This document shows, piece after piece, positions 9,911-18,055 of a stretch of DNA of 36,285 nucleotides (the first letter of the stretch is position 1; the number at the start of each line of letters is the position of its first letter). The DNA comes from Phycisphaerales bacterium (GTDB lineage: Bacteria > Planctomycetota > Phycisphaerae > Phycisphaerales > SM1A02). The notes under the pieces were generated by a model. The model saw only the letters and a list, made by a program, of their open reading frames with translations, made no database searches and had not been told where the DNA came from. The stretch spans positions 1 to 36,285 of the forward strand of contig VEQS01000005.1 of the NCBI GenBank assembly GCA_018883105.1, given 5' to 3'. The translations under genes and the position numbers were made by a program.

Positions 9911-10914
9911 GACGTCTGCCTCCGGCGGAGCATGAGGACGAGCGCGATGCCGGCGATCGCGGTCACGAGCAGGATCATCGCGCCCCGGAACACCCGGTCG
10001 ACGACGTCGGTGGCGGTGCGCTCGACGCTTGCCACCCGGTCGGACACGAGGTTGACGCGGTCAGGCATGGTGGCGGCGGTCCGCGAGATGGTCTCGACCG
10101 CCTCGATCAGGCGGGCCGTGTCCTGCAGCGCGAGCATGTCGTACATCACCGCCTGGATCTGCCAGTTGGCGAAGAGCGGCACGCGCTTGGCCCAGAAGAA
10201 CGACCGTTCGAGCGCCAGCTGCGCCTCCTGCACCTGCTCGGTGGCACGGTCGATCGGCTCGAGCAGGCCGTTGCCGTCGCGCACGGTCTCGATGAGCGCC
10301 TCGCCCTTGGTGCTGGCCACCTCGCTGAAGCGCACGTAGGCGACGAACTCGGTGCCGCCGCGCTGGGCCCACCACGAGGCGATCATCAGGTCGAGCTGCT
10401 CCAGCTGGTCGTCGGTGAACACCTTCGAGGCCATGCTCCACACGTCCTCGCGCGCCTTGCGGAAGTTCTCCACGAGCGGCTGGGCGCGGTCGCCCCAGAT
10501 CACCTGCGACCGGCCCGAGTCGACCCAGAAGTAGTTCTGCAGCGTCACCACCGCCACCTGGTCCACCAGCTGCCCGAGGGTGTCCGGGCTGGTGGCGATG
10601 TCGTACATGCTGGATACGCTCAGGAGCCGCAGGCCGTTCATGATGCGGCACTGCTGCATGTCCGGGTTGTTGCGCATGACGCGCTCGCTGGCGGCGAGCA
10701 TCAGCGTGAAGTACCGGTCGGCGAAGGCGTTGGAAAGTTCCTCGAGCTGCGCGCGCGTGATCCGCTGGTCGCGCAGGACACGCGAGCGGTCGGTGGCGCG
10801 GACGGTGGAGTGCTGCGCGCAGCCGACGACCGCCGCGAGCGACGCGGCGACCAGTGCGGTGCGCCACGCGCGCGCACGCGACCGGCGGAAAACCAAGGGG
10901 CGAATGGAAATCAT
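9907..10914 (-). CDS. Unknown membrane-anchored helical protein
   Basis: Not recognised with certainty. The 335 residues begin with a basic stretch and a hydrophobic segment ending in a lipobox-like LAAVVGC near 30, so it may be a lipoprotein. The body is mostly helical (QRITRAQLEELSNAFADRYF, ERSFFWAKRVPLFANWQ). A stretch near 270-300 (TISRTAATMPDRVNLVSDRVASVERT) resembles a coiled coil before a C-terminal membrane segment (GAMILLVTAIAGIALVLML) and RRRQTS. The stop overlaps the ATG of the PstS-like gene by four bases, which suggests a joint role at the membrane. I chose ATG 10914 rather than the ORF-track start because TACTTT lies 8 bases upstream and the longer version would run through the shared promoter. 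Confidence 0.8.
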   Translation of the reverse strand: MISIRPLVFRRSRARAWRTALVAASLAAVVGCAQHSTVRATDRSRVLRDQRITRAQLEELSNAFADRYFTLMLAASERVMRNNPDMQQCRIMNGLRLLSVSSMYDIATSPDTLGQLVDQVAVVTLQNYFWVDSGRSQVIWGDRAQPLVENFRKAREDVWSMASKVFTDDQLEQLDLMIASWWAQRGGTEFVAYVRFSEVASTKGEALIETVRDGNGLLEPIDRATEQVQEAQLALERSFFWAKRVPLFANWQIQAVMYDMLALQDTARLIEAVETISRTAATMPDRVNLVSDRVASVERTATDVVDRVFRGAMILLVTAIAGIALVLMLRRRQTS

Positions 10915-10921
10915 CCTTAGG

Positions 10922-10928
10922 TAAAGTA
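10922..10928. promoter_or_regulatory. Symmetric -10 element, bidirectional promoter candidate
   Basis: TAAAGTA lies in the 26-base gap between divergent starts at 10914 (minus) and 10941 (plus). On the plus strand TAAAGT is 13 bases before the DUF481 ATG; on the minus strand TACTTT is 8 bases before the ATG of the 335-aa gene. The TANNNTA form lets one element serve both strands. No clear -35 box is seen on either side. Confidence 0.5.
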
Positions 10929-10940
10929 CCCCGCCTTCGC

Positions 10941-12038
10941 ATGACACACCACGCCCCCGCCATCGTCGTCGCGCTGGCCCTTTCCGGGTCCACGATTGCG
11001 CAGGATCCTGCGCCAGCTGCCACTCCTGCCGAGCCCGCCGCGGCCGCTCCCGTCGCCGGCGACCTGGTGCGCCTGCAGCTCACGACCGGTGAGGTGCTGA
11101 CGGCGACCCTGAAGTCCGAGACGCCGGAGGACGTGACGATCGCCCACCCGGTGCTGGGGACGATCACGCTGAAGCGCGCGTCCGTGAAGGCCATGGTCAT
11201 GGCGCCCCCGCCCGCGCCGCCCGCCGAGGATGGTGCGATCGCGAAGGTGGACCTCGGGCCGGCCGGCAACGCCGCCATGGATGCGCCAAAGCCCGTCGGG
11301 AGCGTCAATCCCGGCGACGCCGCGGCCACCGACGGCAAGGCCGCGGCCGGCGATGCCGCCAAGGCACCCGAGCCGCCGCCGTCGCCCTGGAAGTTCGTGC
11401 TGGACGCGAACGTGAACTACGTCTCGGCGGCGAACAAGCAGCTCGACTTCCGCGTGGCCGGCGCCGCCGTCTACGAGGTGAAGGACGTCGAGAAGTGGTC
11501 CAACAGCGTCGAGTTCTTCTTCAAGACCGTCGACGGCGGCACGACGGACAACAACCTGCTGGCCACCAGCACCTACGACCGGCGCTTCGAGTCCAACACG
11601 CGCGTCCTGTGGTTCGTGAAGGGCCAGGCGCAGTGGGCACCGCTCGAGGACTACGAGCAGCGCCTGTCGGCCTGGGGCGGCCTGGGCTACGAGTTCTTCA
11701 AGAAGCCGACGGCGAACCTGATCGGCAAGATCGGCGCGGGGTACTCCTACGAGTTCGGCAACATCCAGGAGGGCGACCCGCAGCTCTACGCGTCCGCCGA
11801 GTGGGACTGGGACATCACCGAGAACCAGGCGATCACGGGCAGCTACTGGATCACCCCGGACTTCGCCGACTTCACGAACTTCCTGATGCTCGCGCGCCTG
11901 GAGTGGACCATGAAGCTGCCGGACGTCCCGGGCCTGAAGCTCCTGGGCGGCGTGCGCTGGCAGTACCAGTCCCAGGTGCCGACCGGCGACATCCAGAACG
12001 ACATCCGCGTGTACGCGGGCCTGCGGCTCGAGGTGTGA
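10941..12038 (+). CDS. DUF481 (YdiY-like) outer-membrane beta-barrel protein
   Basis: A 365-residue exported protein. The signal peptide is MTHHAPAIVVALALSGSTIAQ. Residues about 40-85 hold a short beta domain (VRLQLTTGEVLTATLKSETPEDVTIAHPVLGTITL) of the kind seen before DUF481 in planctomycetes. An Ala/Pro-rich linker follows to about 145. The DUF481 barrel then begins at PWKFVLDANVNYVSAANKQ, with alternating aromatic strands (TSTYDRRFESNTRVLWFVKGQ, AWGGLGYEFFKKPTANLIGKIGAGYSYEFG) and an end in VRWQYQS...YAGLRLEV. It is probably an outer-membrane protein; the ligand is unknown. It heads the operon and its TGA overlaps the next gene's GTG start (GTGA). Confidence 0.86.
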   Translation: MTHHAPAIVVALALSGSTIAQDPAPAATPAEPAAAAPVAGDLVRLQLTTGEVLTATLKSETPEDVTIAHPVLGTITLKRASVKAMVMAPPPAPPAEDGAIAKVDLGPAGNAAMDAPKPVGSVNPGDAAATDGKAAAGDAAKAPEPPPSPWKFVLDANVNYVSAANKQLDFRVAGAAVYEVKDVEKWSNSVEFFFKTVDGGTTDNNLLATSTYDRRFESNTRVLWFVKGQAQWAPLEDYEQRLSAWGGLGYEFFKKPTANLIGKIGAGYSYEFGNIQEGDPQLYASAEWDWDITENQAITGSYWITPDFADFTNFLMLARLEWTMKLPDVPGLKLLGGVRWQYQSQVPTGDIQNDIRVYAGLRLEV

Positions 12039-12820
12039 CGGCGCACGCCGCGCTGCACGCCCGCCTCGAGCGGATCGCCCGCGACCTGCGTGGCCGCTGT
12101 GCCGGCGTGCGCTTCGGTGCCCCGGTGGCGTTCACCTATCACCCACTCGACTACGCGTGGCATGCGCACCGCACGTACCTGCGCATGGCGCGGCAGCGGC
12201 CGGCCATCCTCTTCGTCGGCATGAACCCCGGGCCGTTTGGCATGGCGCAGACGGGCGTGCCGTTCGGCGAGGTGGCCGCGGTGCGCGAATTCCTGGGAAT
12301 CGACGCCCGTGCCGCGCGGATCGGTGCGCCCGAGCGGATGCACCCGAGGCGTCCGGTGGACGGCCTATCGTGCACGCGCAGCGAGGTGAGCGGAGCCCGC
12401 GTGTGGGGGTGGGCGCGCGCGCGGTTCGGCACGCCGGAGGCGTTCTTCCGCTCGGCGTTCGTGTGGAACTGGTGCCCGCTGGCGTTCATGGAGGCGTCCG
12501 GGGCGAACCTCACGCCTGACAAGCTGCCGCGCACCGGGCGCGCCGCCGCCATGCATCGTGCGCTCGAGTCCGCGTGCGACACGGCGCTCGCGGCCGTGAT
12601 CGACGCACTCGGCCCCGCGCACGTGGTGGGATTCGGTGCGTTCGCGGCCGAGCGAGCGCGCCGAGTGCTGGCGGATGCGGGTGCGCGCGGTGCACATGCG
12701 CCGCCCGTGCTGCAGGTGCTGCACCCAAGCCCCGCGAGCCCCGCCGCCAACCGCGGGTGGGCCGAACAGGTCGACCGCGCCCTCGCACCTATCCTCTCGG
12801 GGTGCGCGTCGCGGTCCTGA
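12035..12820 (+). CDS. SMUG1-type uracil-DNA glycosylase
   Basis: Base-excision repair enzyme that removes uracil (and, in the family, 5-hydroxymethyluracil) from DNA. The 261 residues carry the SMUG1 signature FVGMNPGPFGMAQTGVPFGE near 56-75, where the family reads GMNPGPWGMAQTGVPFG. FVWNWCPLAFME lies near 150 and the second motif HPSPASPAANRGW near 230, in the position of the catalytic His loop. The start is GTG at 12035, overlapping the DUF481 stop in GTGA; no Shine-Dalgarno sequence is needed if re-initiation occurs. The end overlaps the EboF-like gene by 19 bases. SMUG1 is well known in animals and in scattered bacteria, including planctomycetes. Confidence is high. Confidence 0.93.
   Translation: MTAHAALHARLERIARDLRGRCAGVRFGAPVAFTYHPLDYAWHAHRTYLRMARQRPAILFVGMNPGPFGMAQTGVPFGEVAAVREFLGIDARAARIGAPERMHPRRPVDGLSCTRSEVSGARVWGWARARFGTPEAFFRSAFVWNWCPLAFMEASGANLTPDKLPRTGRAAAMHRALESACDTALAAVIDALGPAHVVGFGAFAAERARRVLADAGARGAHAPPVLQVLHPSPASPAANRGWAEQVDRALAPILSGCASRS
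12790..12795 (+). promoter_or_regulatory. Possible internal -10 element before eboF
   Basis: TATCCT inside the 3' end of the SMUG1 gene lies 6 bases before the GTG start of the EboF-like gene. It fits the spacing of the other TANNNT elements here and could give independent transcription, but the gene is also inside a tight operon. Confidence 0.3.
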
Positions 12821-14193
12821 ACGTGGTGGGGCTCTCGCCCTCGGTGTTCGCGCGCCGGAGGTCGCCGGCGCTCCAGGCATTCGCGCAGCGCTCCGGGGGC
12901 ATCCGCACGCTGGAACCGGACTTCCCGGCCGTCACCTGCACGGTGCAGTCGTCGATGCTGACCGGCCGGCGCCCGGAGCACCACGGCATCGTGGGAAACG
13001 GCTGGTACGACCGCTCGCTCGGCGAGGTGCACTTCTGGAAGCAGTCGAACGCGCTGGTGCGCGGGCCGATGGCGTGGGACACCCTGCGCGAGCGTGCGCG
13101 GGAAGCGGGCGGCCCGGCACCCACCGTGGCGAACTCCTTCTGGTGGTTCAACATGCACTCGTCGGCGGACGTCTGCGTCACGCCGCGGCCGCAGTACCGC
13201 GCCGACGGGCGCAAGGTGCCCGACTGCTGGACGCGGCCCTCCGACCTGCGCGACGCGCTGCAGCGTGAACTCGGGCCCTTCCCGCTCTTCCGGTTCTGGG
13301 GGCCGGCGGCTGGCATCGAGAGCACCGACTGGATCGCCGCGGCGGCGCGGCGGGTGGAGGAGCGGTCCGAGCCGGCGCTGCACTTCGTCTACCTGCCGCA
13401 CCTCGACTACTGCCTGCAGAAGTTCGGTCCCGACGACGCGCGCGTCGACCCGGAGATCCGCGAGATCGACCGGGTGTTCTCCGAGCTCGAGCGTTTCTTC
13501 GCATCCCGCGGCGTGAAGGTGATGGTGGTGAGCGAGTACGGCATCTCGCCCGTCTCGCGGGCCGAGTGCCCCAACCGGCTGCTGCGCGCCGCGGGGCTCC
13601 TGTCGCTGCGCATCGAGGACGGCCGCGAGCTTCTCGACGCCGGCGAGAGCCGCGCGTTCGCGGTGTGCGACCACCAGGCCGCGCACGTCTACGTGCGCGA
13701 TCCGGCGGACCTGCCCGCGGCTCGTGCCGCGCTCGAGCGATCGGAGGGCGTCGAACGCATCCTGGACGCGGACGCCCAGCGCGCGGCCGGCATCCACCAT
13801 GCGCGAAGCGGCGAGCTGGTGCTGGTCGCGCGTGCCGGGTGGTGGTTCGCCTACCCGTGGTGGGAGGACGACAGGCGCGCACCCGATTGGGCGCGCACGG
13901 TGGACATCCACCGCAAGCCGGGCTACGACCCGCTCGAACTCTTCATGGATCCGGGCCTGCGGCTCCCGAAGGCCTACGTGGCCGGCAAGCTCGCGCTGCG
14001 CGCGGCCGGCATGCGCACGCTGCTCGACGTGGTGCCGCTCGACCCTTCGCTCGTGCGCGGAAGCCACGGGCGCATCGAGCGCGGCACGCCGTACGCACCC
14101 GTCCTGATCGCCGACGGGGTGCATGACGGCGACACGGGCCCCCTGCCGGCGACCGCCGTGCACGACGCGATCCTCGAGGCGTGCCGATCATGA
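12802..14193 (+). CDS. eboF: EboF-like nucleotide pyrophosphatase/phosphodiesterase family protein
   Basis: A 463-residue member of the alkaline phosphatase/NPP superfamily that matches the EboF branch as I recall it. Features are [10 protein letters not shown] at the N-terminus, [16 protein letters not shown] near 40-55 (candidate nucleophile Thr45), [78 protein letters not shown] and [12 protein letters not shown]. Compared with classical NPPs, the first metal Asp is Asn (LNVVGL) and SDHG is SEYG, so the metal site looks altered. Ebo proteins act in moving metabolites such as scytonemin precursors to the periplasm in cyanobacteria. The start is GTG 12802, overlapping SMUG1 by 19 bases; the ATGA stop overlaps the next gene. 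EboC and EboE lie 20 kb away. Confidence 0.85.
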   Translation: MRVAVLNVVGLSPSVFARRRSPALQAFAQRSGGIRTLEPDFPAVTCTVQSSMLTGRRPEHHGIVGNGWYDRSLGEVHFWKQSNALVRGPMAWDTLRERAREAGGPAPTVANSFWWFNMHSSADVCVTPRPQYRADGRKVPDCWTRPSDLRDALQRELGPFPLFRFWGPAAGIESTDWIAAAARRVEERSEPALHFVYLPHLDYCLQKFGPDDARVDPEIREIDRVFSELERFFASRGVKVMVVSEYGISPVSRAECPNRLLRAAGLLSLRIEDGRELLDAGESRAFAVCDHQAAHVYVRDPADLPAARAALERSEGVERILDADAQRAAGIHHARSGELVLVARAGWWFAYPWWEDDRRAPDWARTVDIHRKPGYDPLELFMDPGLRLPKAYVAGKLALRAAGMRTLLDVVPLDPSLVRGSHGRIERGTPYAPVLIADGVHDGDTGPLPATAVHDAILEACRS

Positions 14194-14876
14194 GCGTGCG
14201 CGCGGTGTGGGCGCTGGCGGCGGTGGCGGTGGGAGGTGCGGTGGTGGCGGCGGCGTGGCCGCAGGCGGGGGAACGGGCCCCGGGCAACGCTCCCGCTGCC
14301 GACGCCCCGACCGCGAATCCGCCGAAACCAAGCATCCTCGAGGACTACCTCGGCGGCTCGCTGGCGGCACCGGCCACGTCGGCGCCGTCGCTCACCGTCG
14401 GTACCGCCGCACGCATCGAGCGGCTGGACGACCGCACCGTGCGTCTCGACGACCGCTTCACGGTGCGCGGCAGCGGCACCGAGCGCGACCCGTACCTCAT
14501 CACGTGGGAACTCCTGGCGAGCGCGTCGGAGGGCGTCGATGCCGCGGCGGGCCGGTTCGTCATCCCGGGGCGCATCGCCGACCTGCGCGGCGCATGGGTG
14601 CGGATCAGCGGCTACTGGGCGCCGCCCGTGCAGGCATTCGAGGCGCGCGAGCTGATGGTGATGCTCAACAAGTGGGACGGCTGCTGCATCGGCCTGCCGC
14701 CGACGCCCTTCGATTCCATCGAGGCGACGCTCGCTGCGCCGATGCCCGTGAAGGGCGAGCACCTCTTCCGCTTCGGCACCATCACGGGCCGGCTCGAGGT
14801 GGAGCCGTTCGTGGCGGGGTCGTTCCTGCTCGGGCTGTACCGGCTGCAGGAGGCGGTGATGGAGTCGTCGTCGTGA
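14190..14876 (+). CDS. DUF3299 domain protein, exported
   Basis: A 228-residue protein with an N-terminal hydrophobic segment ([18 protein letters not shown]), probably a signal or anchor. A Pro/Ala-rich linker follows, then a beta-rich domain from about 75. The domain has [19 protein letters not shown], a Cys-Cys motif in [23 protein letters not shown] near 155-175, and a C-terminal [28 protein letters not shown], the G-x-L-x-VEP...LYRLE pattern I associate with DUF3299. Function is unknown; the family often sits near ABC-type transport genes in planctomycetes. The ATG at 14190 overlaps the previous stop (ATGA) and is preferred to the GTG three codons upstream. Its TGA overlaps the Dus start in GTGA. 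Confidence 0.75.
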   Translation: MSVRAVWALAAVAVGGAVVAAAWPQAGERAPGNAPAADAPTANPPKPSILEDYLGGSLAAPATSAPSLTVGTAARIERLDDRTVRLDDRFTVRGSGTERDPYLITWELLASASEGVDAAAGRFVIPGRIADLRGAWVRISGYWAPPVQAFEARELMVMLNKWDGCCIGLPPTPFDSIEATLAAPMPVKGEHLFRFGTITGRLEVEPFVAGSFLLGLYRLQEAVMESSS

Positions 14877-15913
14877 CGCTCGACATCGGACCGCTGCGGC
14901 TGGCGACGCCGCTGCTGCTGGCGCCGATCGCCGGCCACTGCGACCTGGCGTTCCGCATCCTCTGCCGCGAGCAGGGCGGCGTGGGGCTGGCAAGCACCGA
15001 TCTCCTGAATTCGCACGCCGTGCTGCGCGGGTCGCCGCGGAGCCTGGAACTGGCCGCCACCGACCCTGCCGACGATCCATGCGGCATGCAGCTCTACGGC
15101 AACTGGGACGACCCGCTGCCCGAGGCAGCCTGCTGGGCGCTCGACCGCGGCGCACGGCTCATCGACATCAACATGGGCTGCCCCGTCGACAAGGTGGCGA
15201 AGAAGAACGGCGGCTCGCTCCTCCTCTGCGACGCGCTGGGGACGGTGCGGCTGGCCGCGCGGATCGTCGACGCGGTGCGGCGCCACTCCGGCGGGCGCGT
15301 GCCGGTCACGGCGAAGATGCGTCTTGGGTGGGATCCAGAACGCTTCGTGGCGCCGGAACTGGCCCGTGACCTGGAGTCGGCCGGCATCGCGGCGGTGACG
15401 GTGCACGGGCGGTGGACGGTGCAGCTCTTCTCCGGGAAGGCCGACTGGGCACGGATCGGCGAAGTCGTCTCGGCCGTGCGGTCGATTCCGGTGATCGGCA
15501 ACGGCGACGTGACAGAGCCCGTACACGTGGCGGCGCTGATGGCGGCATCTGGGTGCCGGGGCGTGATGGTCGGCCGCGGCGCCCTGCGCACCCCGTGGAT
15601 CTTCCGGCAGGCCGAGGCCCTGCTGCGGACCGGGACCGCAGGACCCGAGCCCAGCTTCGACCAGAAGGTTGCCTGCATCGAGCGGCATGTCGACCTGCTG
15701 GAGCGTCATCACTCGCCCGAGCACCTGCTGCACTGCATGCGCAGCCGCGTCAGCTGGTACGGAAAGACCATGGGCCACGTGAAGGCGCTCAAGGAAGCCG
15801 TTCGCACCGCCGCGTCCGTCGGCGAGATCCGGACGGCCCTCCGGGGGTGGCGGGGATTGGAAGTCCGAGAACCTGTCCTTGGGCGTTCCTTCCGCGAAAC
15901 GCCCGCGGGATGA
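14873..15913 (+). CDS. dus: tRNA-dihydrouridine synthase (DusB-like)
   Basis: FMN enzyme that reduces uridine to dihydrouridine in tRNA. The 346-residue protein begins with [21 protein letters not shown] (FMN-binding strand). It then has [28 protein letters not shown] (catalytic Cys about 103), [10 protein letters not shown] (phosphate/FMN Lys), VTVHGR...GKADW, VIGNGDV and [15 protein letters not shown], all in Dus order. The length fits the family. The start is GTG at 14873, overlapping the DUF3299 stop. The last gene of the overlapped operon. The subfamily and target position in tRNA are not determined. Confidence 0.93.
   Translation: MTLDIGPLRLATPLLLAPIAGHCDLAFRILCREQGGVGLASTDLLNSHAVLRGSPRSLELAATDPADDPCGMQLYGNWDDPLPEAACWALDRGARLIDINMGCPVDKVAKKNGGSLLLCDALGTVRLAARIVDAVRRHSGGRVPVTAKMRLGWDPERFVAPELARDLESAGIAAVTVHGRWTVQLFSGKADWARIGEVVSAVRSIPVIGNGDVTEPVHVAALMAASGCRGVMVGRGALRTPWIFRQAEALLRTGTAGPEPSFDQKVACIERHVDLLERHHSPEHLLHCMRSRVSWYGKTMGHVKALKEAVRTAASVGEIRTALRGWRGLEVREPVLGRSFRETPAG
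15881..15904 (+). terminator. Weak hairpin at the end of the dus gene
   Basis: GGGCGTT, a 10-base loop, then AACGCCC forms a 7-bp stem inside the last codons of dus. No T-run follows, so it is only a weak terminator candidate. The 164-base gap after dus (15914-16077) holds otherwise only leader sequence for the next gene. Confidence 0.25.
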
Positions 15914-16034
15914 AAGGAAAAACGTCCGTGTGTTCCTTGCGTGCGGCCCGGACCGGGTCATAGTCCCCTTGACCGTCGGGCGATCCCGTCGGTCGTTGTT
16001 TGGGAAAGGGAGCGAAAACCAGAATCGGTTGACC

Positions 16035-16046
16035 TGAGGGAAAGGG
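16035..16046 (+). repeat. Leader 12-mer, copy 1
   Basis: TGAGGGAAAGGG occurs in the leader of the first VPAPGA-tailed gene, and again at 16694-16705 just before the second. A CGGTTG hexamer precedes both copies. It may be a shared promoter-proximal or mRNA leader element. Confidence 0.5.
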
Positions 16047-16064
16047 TCCGCCGTGTCCCCCGCG

Positions 16065-16070
16065 AGGAGG
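16065..16070 (+). promoter_or_regulatory. Shine-Dalgarno sequence deciding a GTG start
   Basis: AGGAGG ends 7 bases before the GTG at 16078 and 16 bases before the ATG at 16087, so the GTG is the better start. Strong Shine-Dalgarno sequences are uncommon in this window. Confidence 0.65.
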
Positions 16071-16077
16071 TGGGCAC

Positions 16078-16641
16078 GTGGTTTCGATGGCAAGGAACAT
16101 CTCGGTTGCGGCACTGGCTGCGGGCATGGCGTGCGCCCCGGCGAGCGCGGCCCTCGTGCAGTTCATGCACACGTTCGTGAACACGAGCGGCGCGGCACAG
16201 GACTTCACGTTCACGGTCTCATCGGACGTCGCCTACTCGGGACAGTCGCTGTTCGACATCCAGGGGTCGCTGGCGCTGAACCTGATCGACCTGAACGGCA
16301 ATGGCGCCACGGTGAGCACGAACGGCGTGCCGATGTACGTGGCCTCAATCGGCTCGGTGAACCCTACGGTGGTGCAGACCATCTGGAACGAGCCTTGGTC
16401 GTTCGGCGTCGGCGTGTACGGCAACGGCGTGCCGCAGGACCAGGTCTTCGCGGCCATGAACGTGCCGGTGACGCCGGAGGCCGTGCAGCCGCTCTCCATC
16501 ACCATCCGCCTGCGCCTCTCGGCGCGCGACATGGTGACCGTCAGCGGGACATTCCAGGCAGCGCCCGTCCCGGCCCCCGGCGCCATCGCGCTGCTGGCCA
16601 TGACGGGGGTTTCGGGAGCGGTTCGGCGCAGGCGGCGCTGA
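16078..16641 (+). CDS. Exported protein with PEP-CTERM-like (VPAPGA) sorting tail, copy 1
   Basis: A 187-residue secreted protein. The N-terminus is a signal peptide (MARNISVAALAAGMACAPASA). The middle is a small beta-rich, Ser/Thr/Asn-rich domain that I cannot assign. The C-terminus has VPAPGA, a hydrophobic stretch (IALLAMTGVSGAV) and RRRRR, the three-part layout of PEP-CTERM signals with PAPGA replacing the usual PEP. PEP-CTERM tails are cut and processed by an exosortase at the cell envelope; no exosortase gene is in this window. The AGGAGG at 16065 favours the GTG start. It shares tail and leader motifs with the next gene, although the central domains differ. Confidence 0.85.
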   Translation: MVSMARNISVAALAAGMACAPASAALVQFMHTFVNTSGAAQDFTFTVSSDVAYSGQSLFDIQGSLALNLIDLNGNGATVSTNGVPMYVASIGSVNPTVVQTIWNEPWSFGVGVYGNGVPQDQVFAAMNVPVTPEAVQPLSITIRLRLSARDMVTVSGTFQAAPVPAPGAIALLAMTGVSGAVRRRRR

Positions 16642-16693
16642 CCCATCGTTGATCGAGACACGGAGGTCGCAGAGGGAACGGTTGTCAAAGGCT

Positions 16694-16705
16694 TGAGGGA
16701 AAGGG
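16694..16705 (+). repeat. Leader 12-mer, copy 2
   Basis: TGAGGGAAAGGG ends 5 bases before the ATG at 16711, where its GGGAAAGGG could also work as a weak ribosome-binding site. It is identical to copy 1 at 16035-16046. Confidence 0.5.
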
Positions 16706-16710
16706 AACAC

Positions 16711-17445
16711 ATGGGCTTTTTCAGGAACGCTGTGCTTGCATCGATCGCCGCCGCCGCAACGGCCGGCTCCGCCTTCGCGAGCATCCCCGCCGTCTCCGTC
16801 CGCATCGAGCAGGTCGGAGCGGGTTTCGTCACCATGAACCCGACGGCCAACCCCGTGGAGGGCGGCTACACCTATTCCGGCGCCATCAGCCTCTGGGGCT
16901 TCCAGTCGAGCTTCGACCTGAGCACCAACTCGAAGGCCGCCACCGGCAACGAGGCGTTCGGCGGATTCTTCACGCTCAAGAACACCACCGCCACGGTGCA
17001 GCAGTTCATCATCGACATGACCGTCACCAATGATCCGTTCAGCGGCAATGCGCTTGCCGGCGGCTCGGTGGCGGGGGTGCTGCTCGGCGGGCCGAACGGC
17101 GGCCTGCTGCAGGGCGTCGGCAACGGCGCGGTCTGGCAGGCGATCATCAACCGTCCGACCGGCAGCACGACCATCGCCAGCCTGATGAACGGCAACCCGT
17201 TCACGGTGACGACCGGTGCCAACCAGTCCGGCGGCATCGCGCGCGAGTTCTTCGGGAACAACCCGCAGATCCCGTCGCTGCCGATCGGCCCGCTGGGCAC
17301 GTCGCGCACCATCCGCATGCAGTTCCTGCTCGGGGCCGGCAGCGAAGTCAGCCTCTCGACGAGCTTCGTCGTGCAGGTGCCGGCGCCCGGTGCGATCGCG
17401 CTGCTTGGGCTGTCGGGCCTGGTCGGCCGCCGCCGTCGGGCCTGA
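16711..17445 (+). CDS. Exported protein with PEP-CTERM-like (VPAPGA) sorting tail, copy 2
   Basis: A 244-residue secreted protein with signal peptide MGFFRNAVLASIAAAATAGSAFA. The body is beta-rich and Gly/Asn/Thr-rich (NTTATVQQFIIDMTVTND, AGGSVAGVLLGGPNGG) and unlike any enzyme I recognise. The end is VPAPGAIALLGLSGLVGRRRRA, the same sorting tail as the preceding gene. I use the ATG at 16711 because the longer TTG start lacks a signal-peptide-like N-terminus. It lies 69 bases after copy 1 with its own leader 12-mer, so the two are probably co-regulated. It is likely an envelope or matrix protein. Confidence 0.85.
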   Translation: MGFFRNAVLASIAAAATAGSAFASIPAVSVRIEQVGAGFVTMNPTANPVEGGYTYSGAISLWGFQSSFDLSTNSKAATGNEAFGGFFTLKNTTATVQQFIIDMTVTNDPFSGNALAGGSVAGVLLGGPNGGLLQGVGNGAVWQAIINRPTGSTTIASLMNGNPFTVTTGANQSGGIAREFFGNNPQIPSLPIGPLGTSRTIRMQFLLGAGSEVSLSTSFVVQVPAPGAIALLGLSGLVGRRRRA

Positions 17446-17454
17446 GGCCCCGGC
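17432..17454. terminator. GC hairpin with a stop codon in its loop, between convergent genes
   Basis: GCCG-TC-GGGCC-TGA-GGCCC-CGGC forms a 9-bp stem with a two-base bulge. The loop TGA is the stop codon of the second VPAPGA gene. It sits against the scpB stop at 17458 and could terminate transcription from both sides. No clear T-run is present. Confidence 0.45.
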
Positions 17455-17457
17455 GGC

Positions 17458-18048
17458 TCAGCGCAGGTCCTTGGCGTTCGGCAGCTCGTCGAGCTTGCCG
17501 ATGCCGAACTGGCGCAGGAACTCGCTCGTCGTGCCGTAGAGCATCGGCCGCCCGACCTCGTCGGCGCGGCCGACGATCTTGACCAGGCGCCGGTCCATCA
17601 GGCTGCGCAGCACCTCGCCGCAGGCGACGCCGCGGATCGACTCGAGGTCCGCGCGCAGGATCGGCTGGCGGTACGCGATGATCGCAAGCGTCTCGAGCGC
17701 GGCCTGCGTCAGGCGGCCCTGCTCCCGCACGCCGCGCAGGCGCGCCACCACCGGGCCGAACGCCGGAAGCGTCATCACCTGGTTGCCGCCGGCGAGGCGC
17801 TCGATGCGGAAGGTGCGGCCATCGGCCGCGTAGCGCGCATTCAGCGCATCCACCGCCTCGCGCACCTTGGTGTCCTTGGGGTCCTGCACCGACAGCACCT
17901 CGGCGATGCGCGCATCGGTCATCGGGCGGTCGGCCACCATGAGGAGGGCCTCGATGCGCTGCTCGAGCGGCAGGTCCGCGCACGGCACCGCCTGCTCGGC
18001 GGACTCGGCCATCACGTCGAAGGTCGAGGACGCGGACTTCTGGGTCAT
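17458..18048 (-). CDS. scpB: Segregation and condensation protein B
   Basis: ScpB is a winged-helix partner of ScpA in the SMC condensin complex that organises and separates chromosomes. The 196 residues contain LEQRIEALLMVADRPMTDARIAEVL (first winged helix, about 27-50), RTFRIERLAGGNQVMTLPAF, then the diagnostic LTQAALETLAIIAYRQPILRADLESIRGV near 112-140. GRPMLYGTTSEFLRQFGI near the end is also typical. The length is normal. No scpA or smc is next to it; the neighbour upstream is atpC. Nearby on the same chromosome segment is parB/parS, also of the segregation machinery. Confidence 0.95.
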   Translation of the reverse strand: MTQKSASSTFDVMAESAEQAVPCADLPLEQRIEALLMVADRPMTDARIAEVLSVQDPKDTKVREAVDALNARYAADGRTFRIERLAGGNQVMTLPAFGPVVARLRGVREQGRLTQAALETLAIIAYRQPILRADLESIRGVACGEVLRSLMDRRLVKIVGRADEVGRPMLYGTTSEFLRQFGIGKLDELPNAKDLR

Positions 18049-18055
18049 CGGACGT

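Noticed and set aside
15910-15963. A 17-codon ORF ([17 protein letters not shown]) overlapping the end of dus as ATGA
   Set aside because: Too short, no ribosome-binding site, and no sign of conservation that can be seen here.
15914-16077. Possible small RNA or riboswitch in the gap before the first VPAPGA gene
   Set aside because: Only short imperfect inverted repeats (CCCGG-A-CCGGG) and no recognisable riboswitch core.
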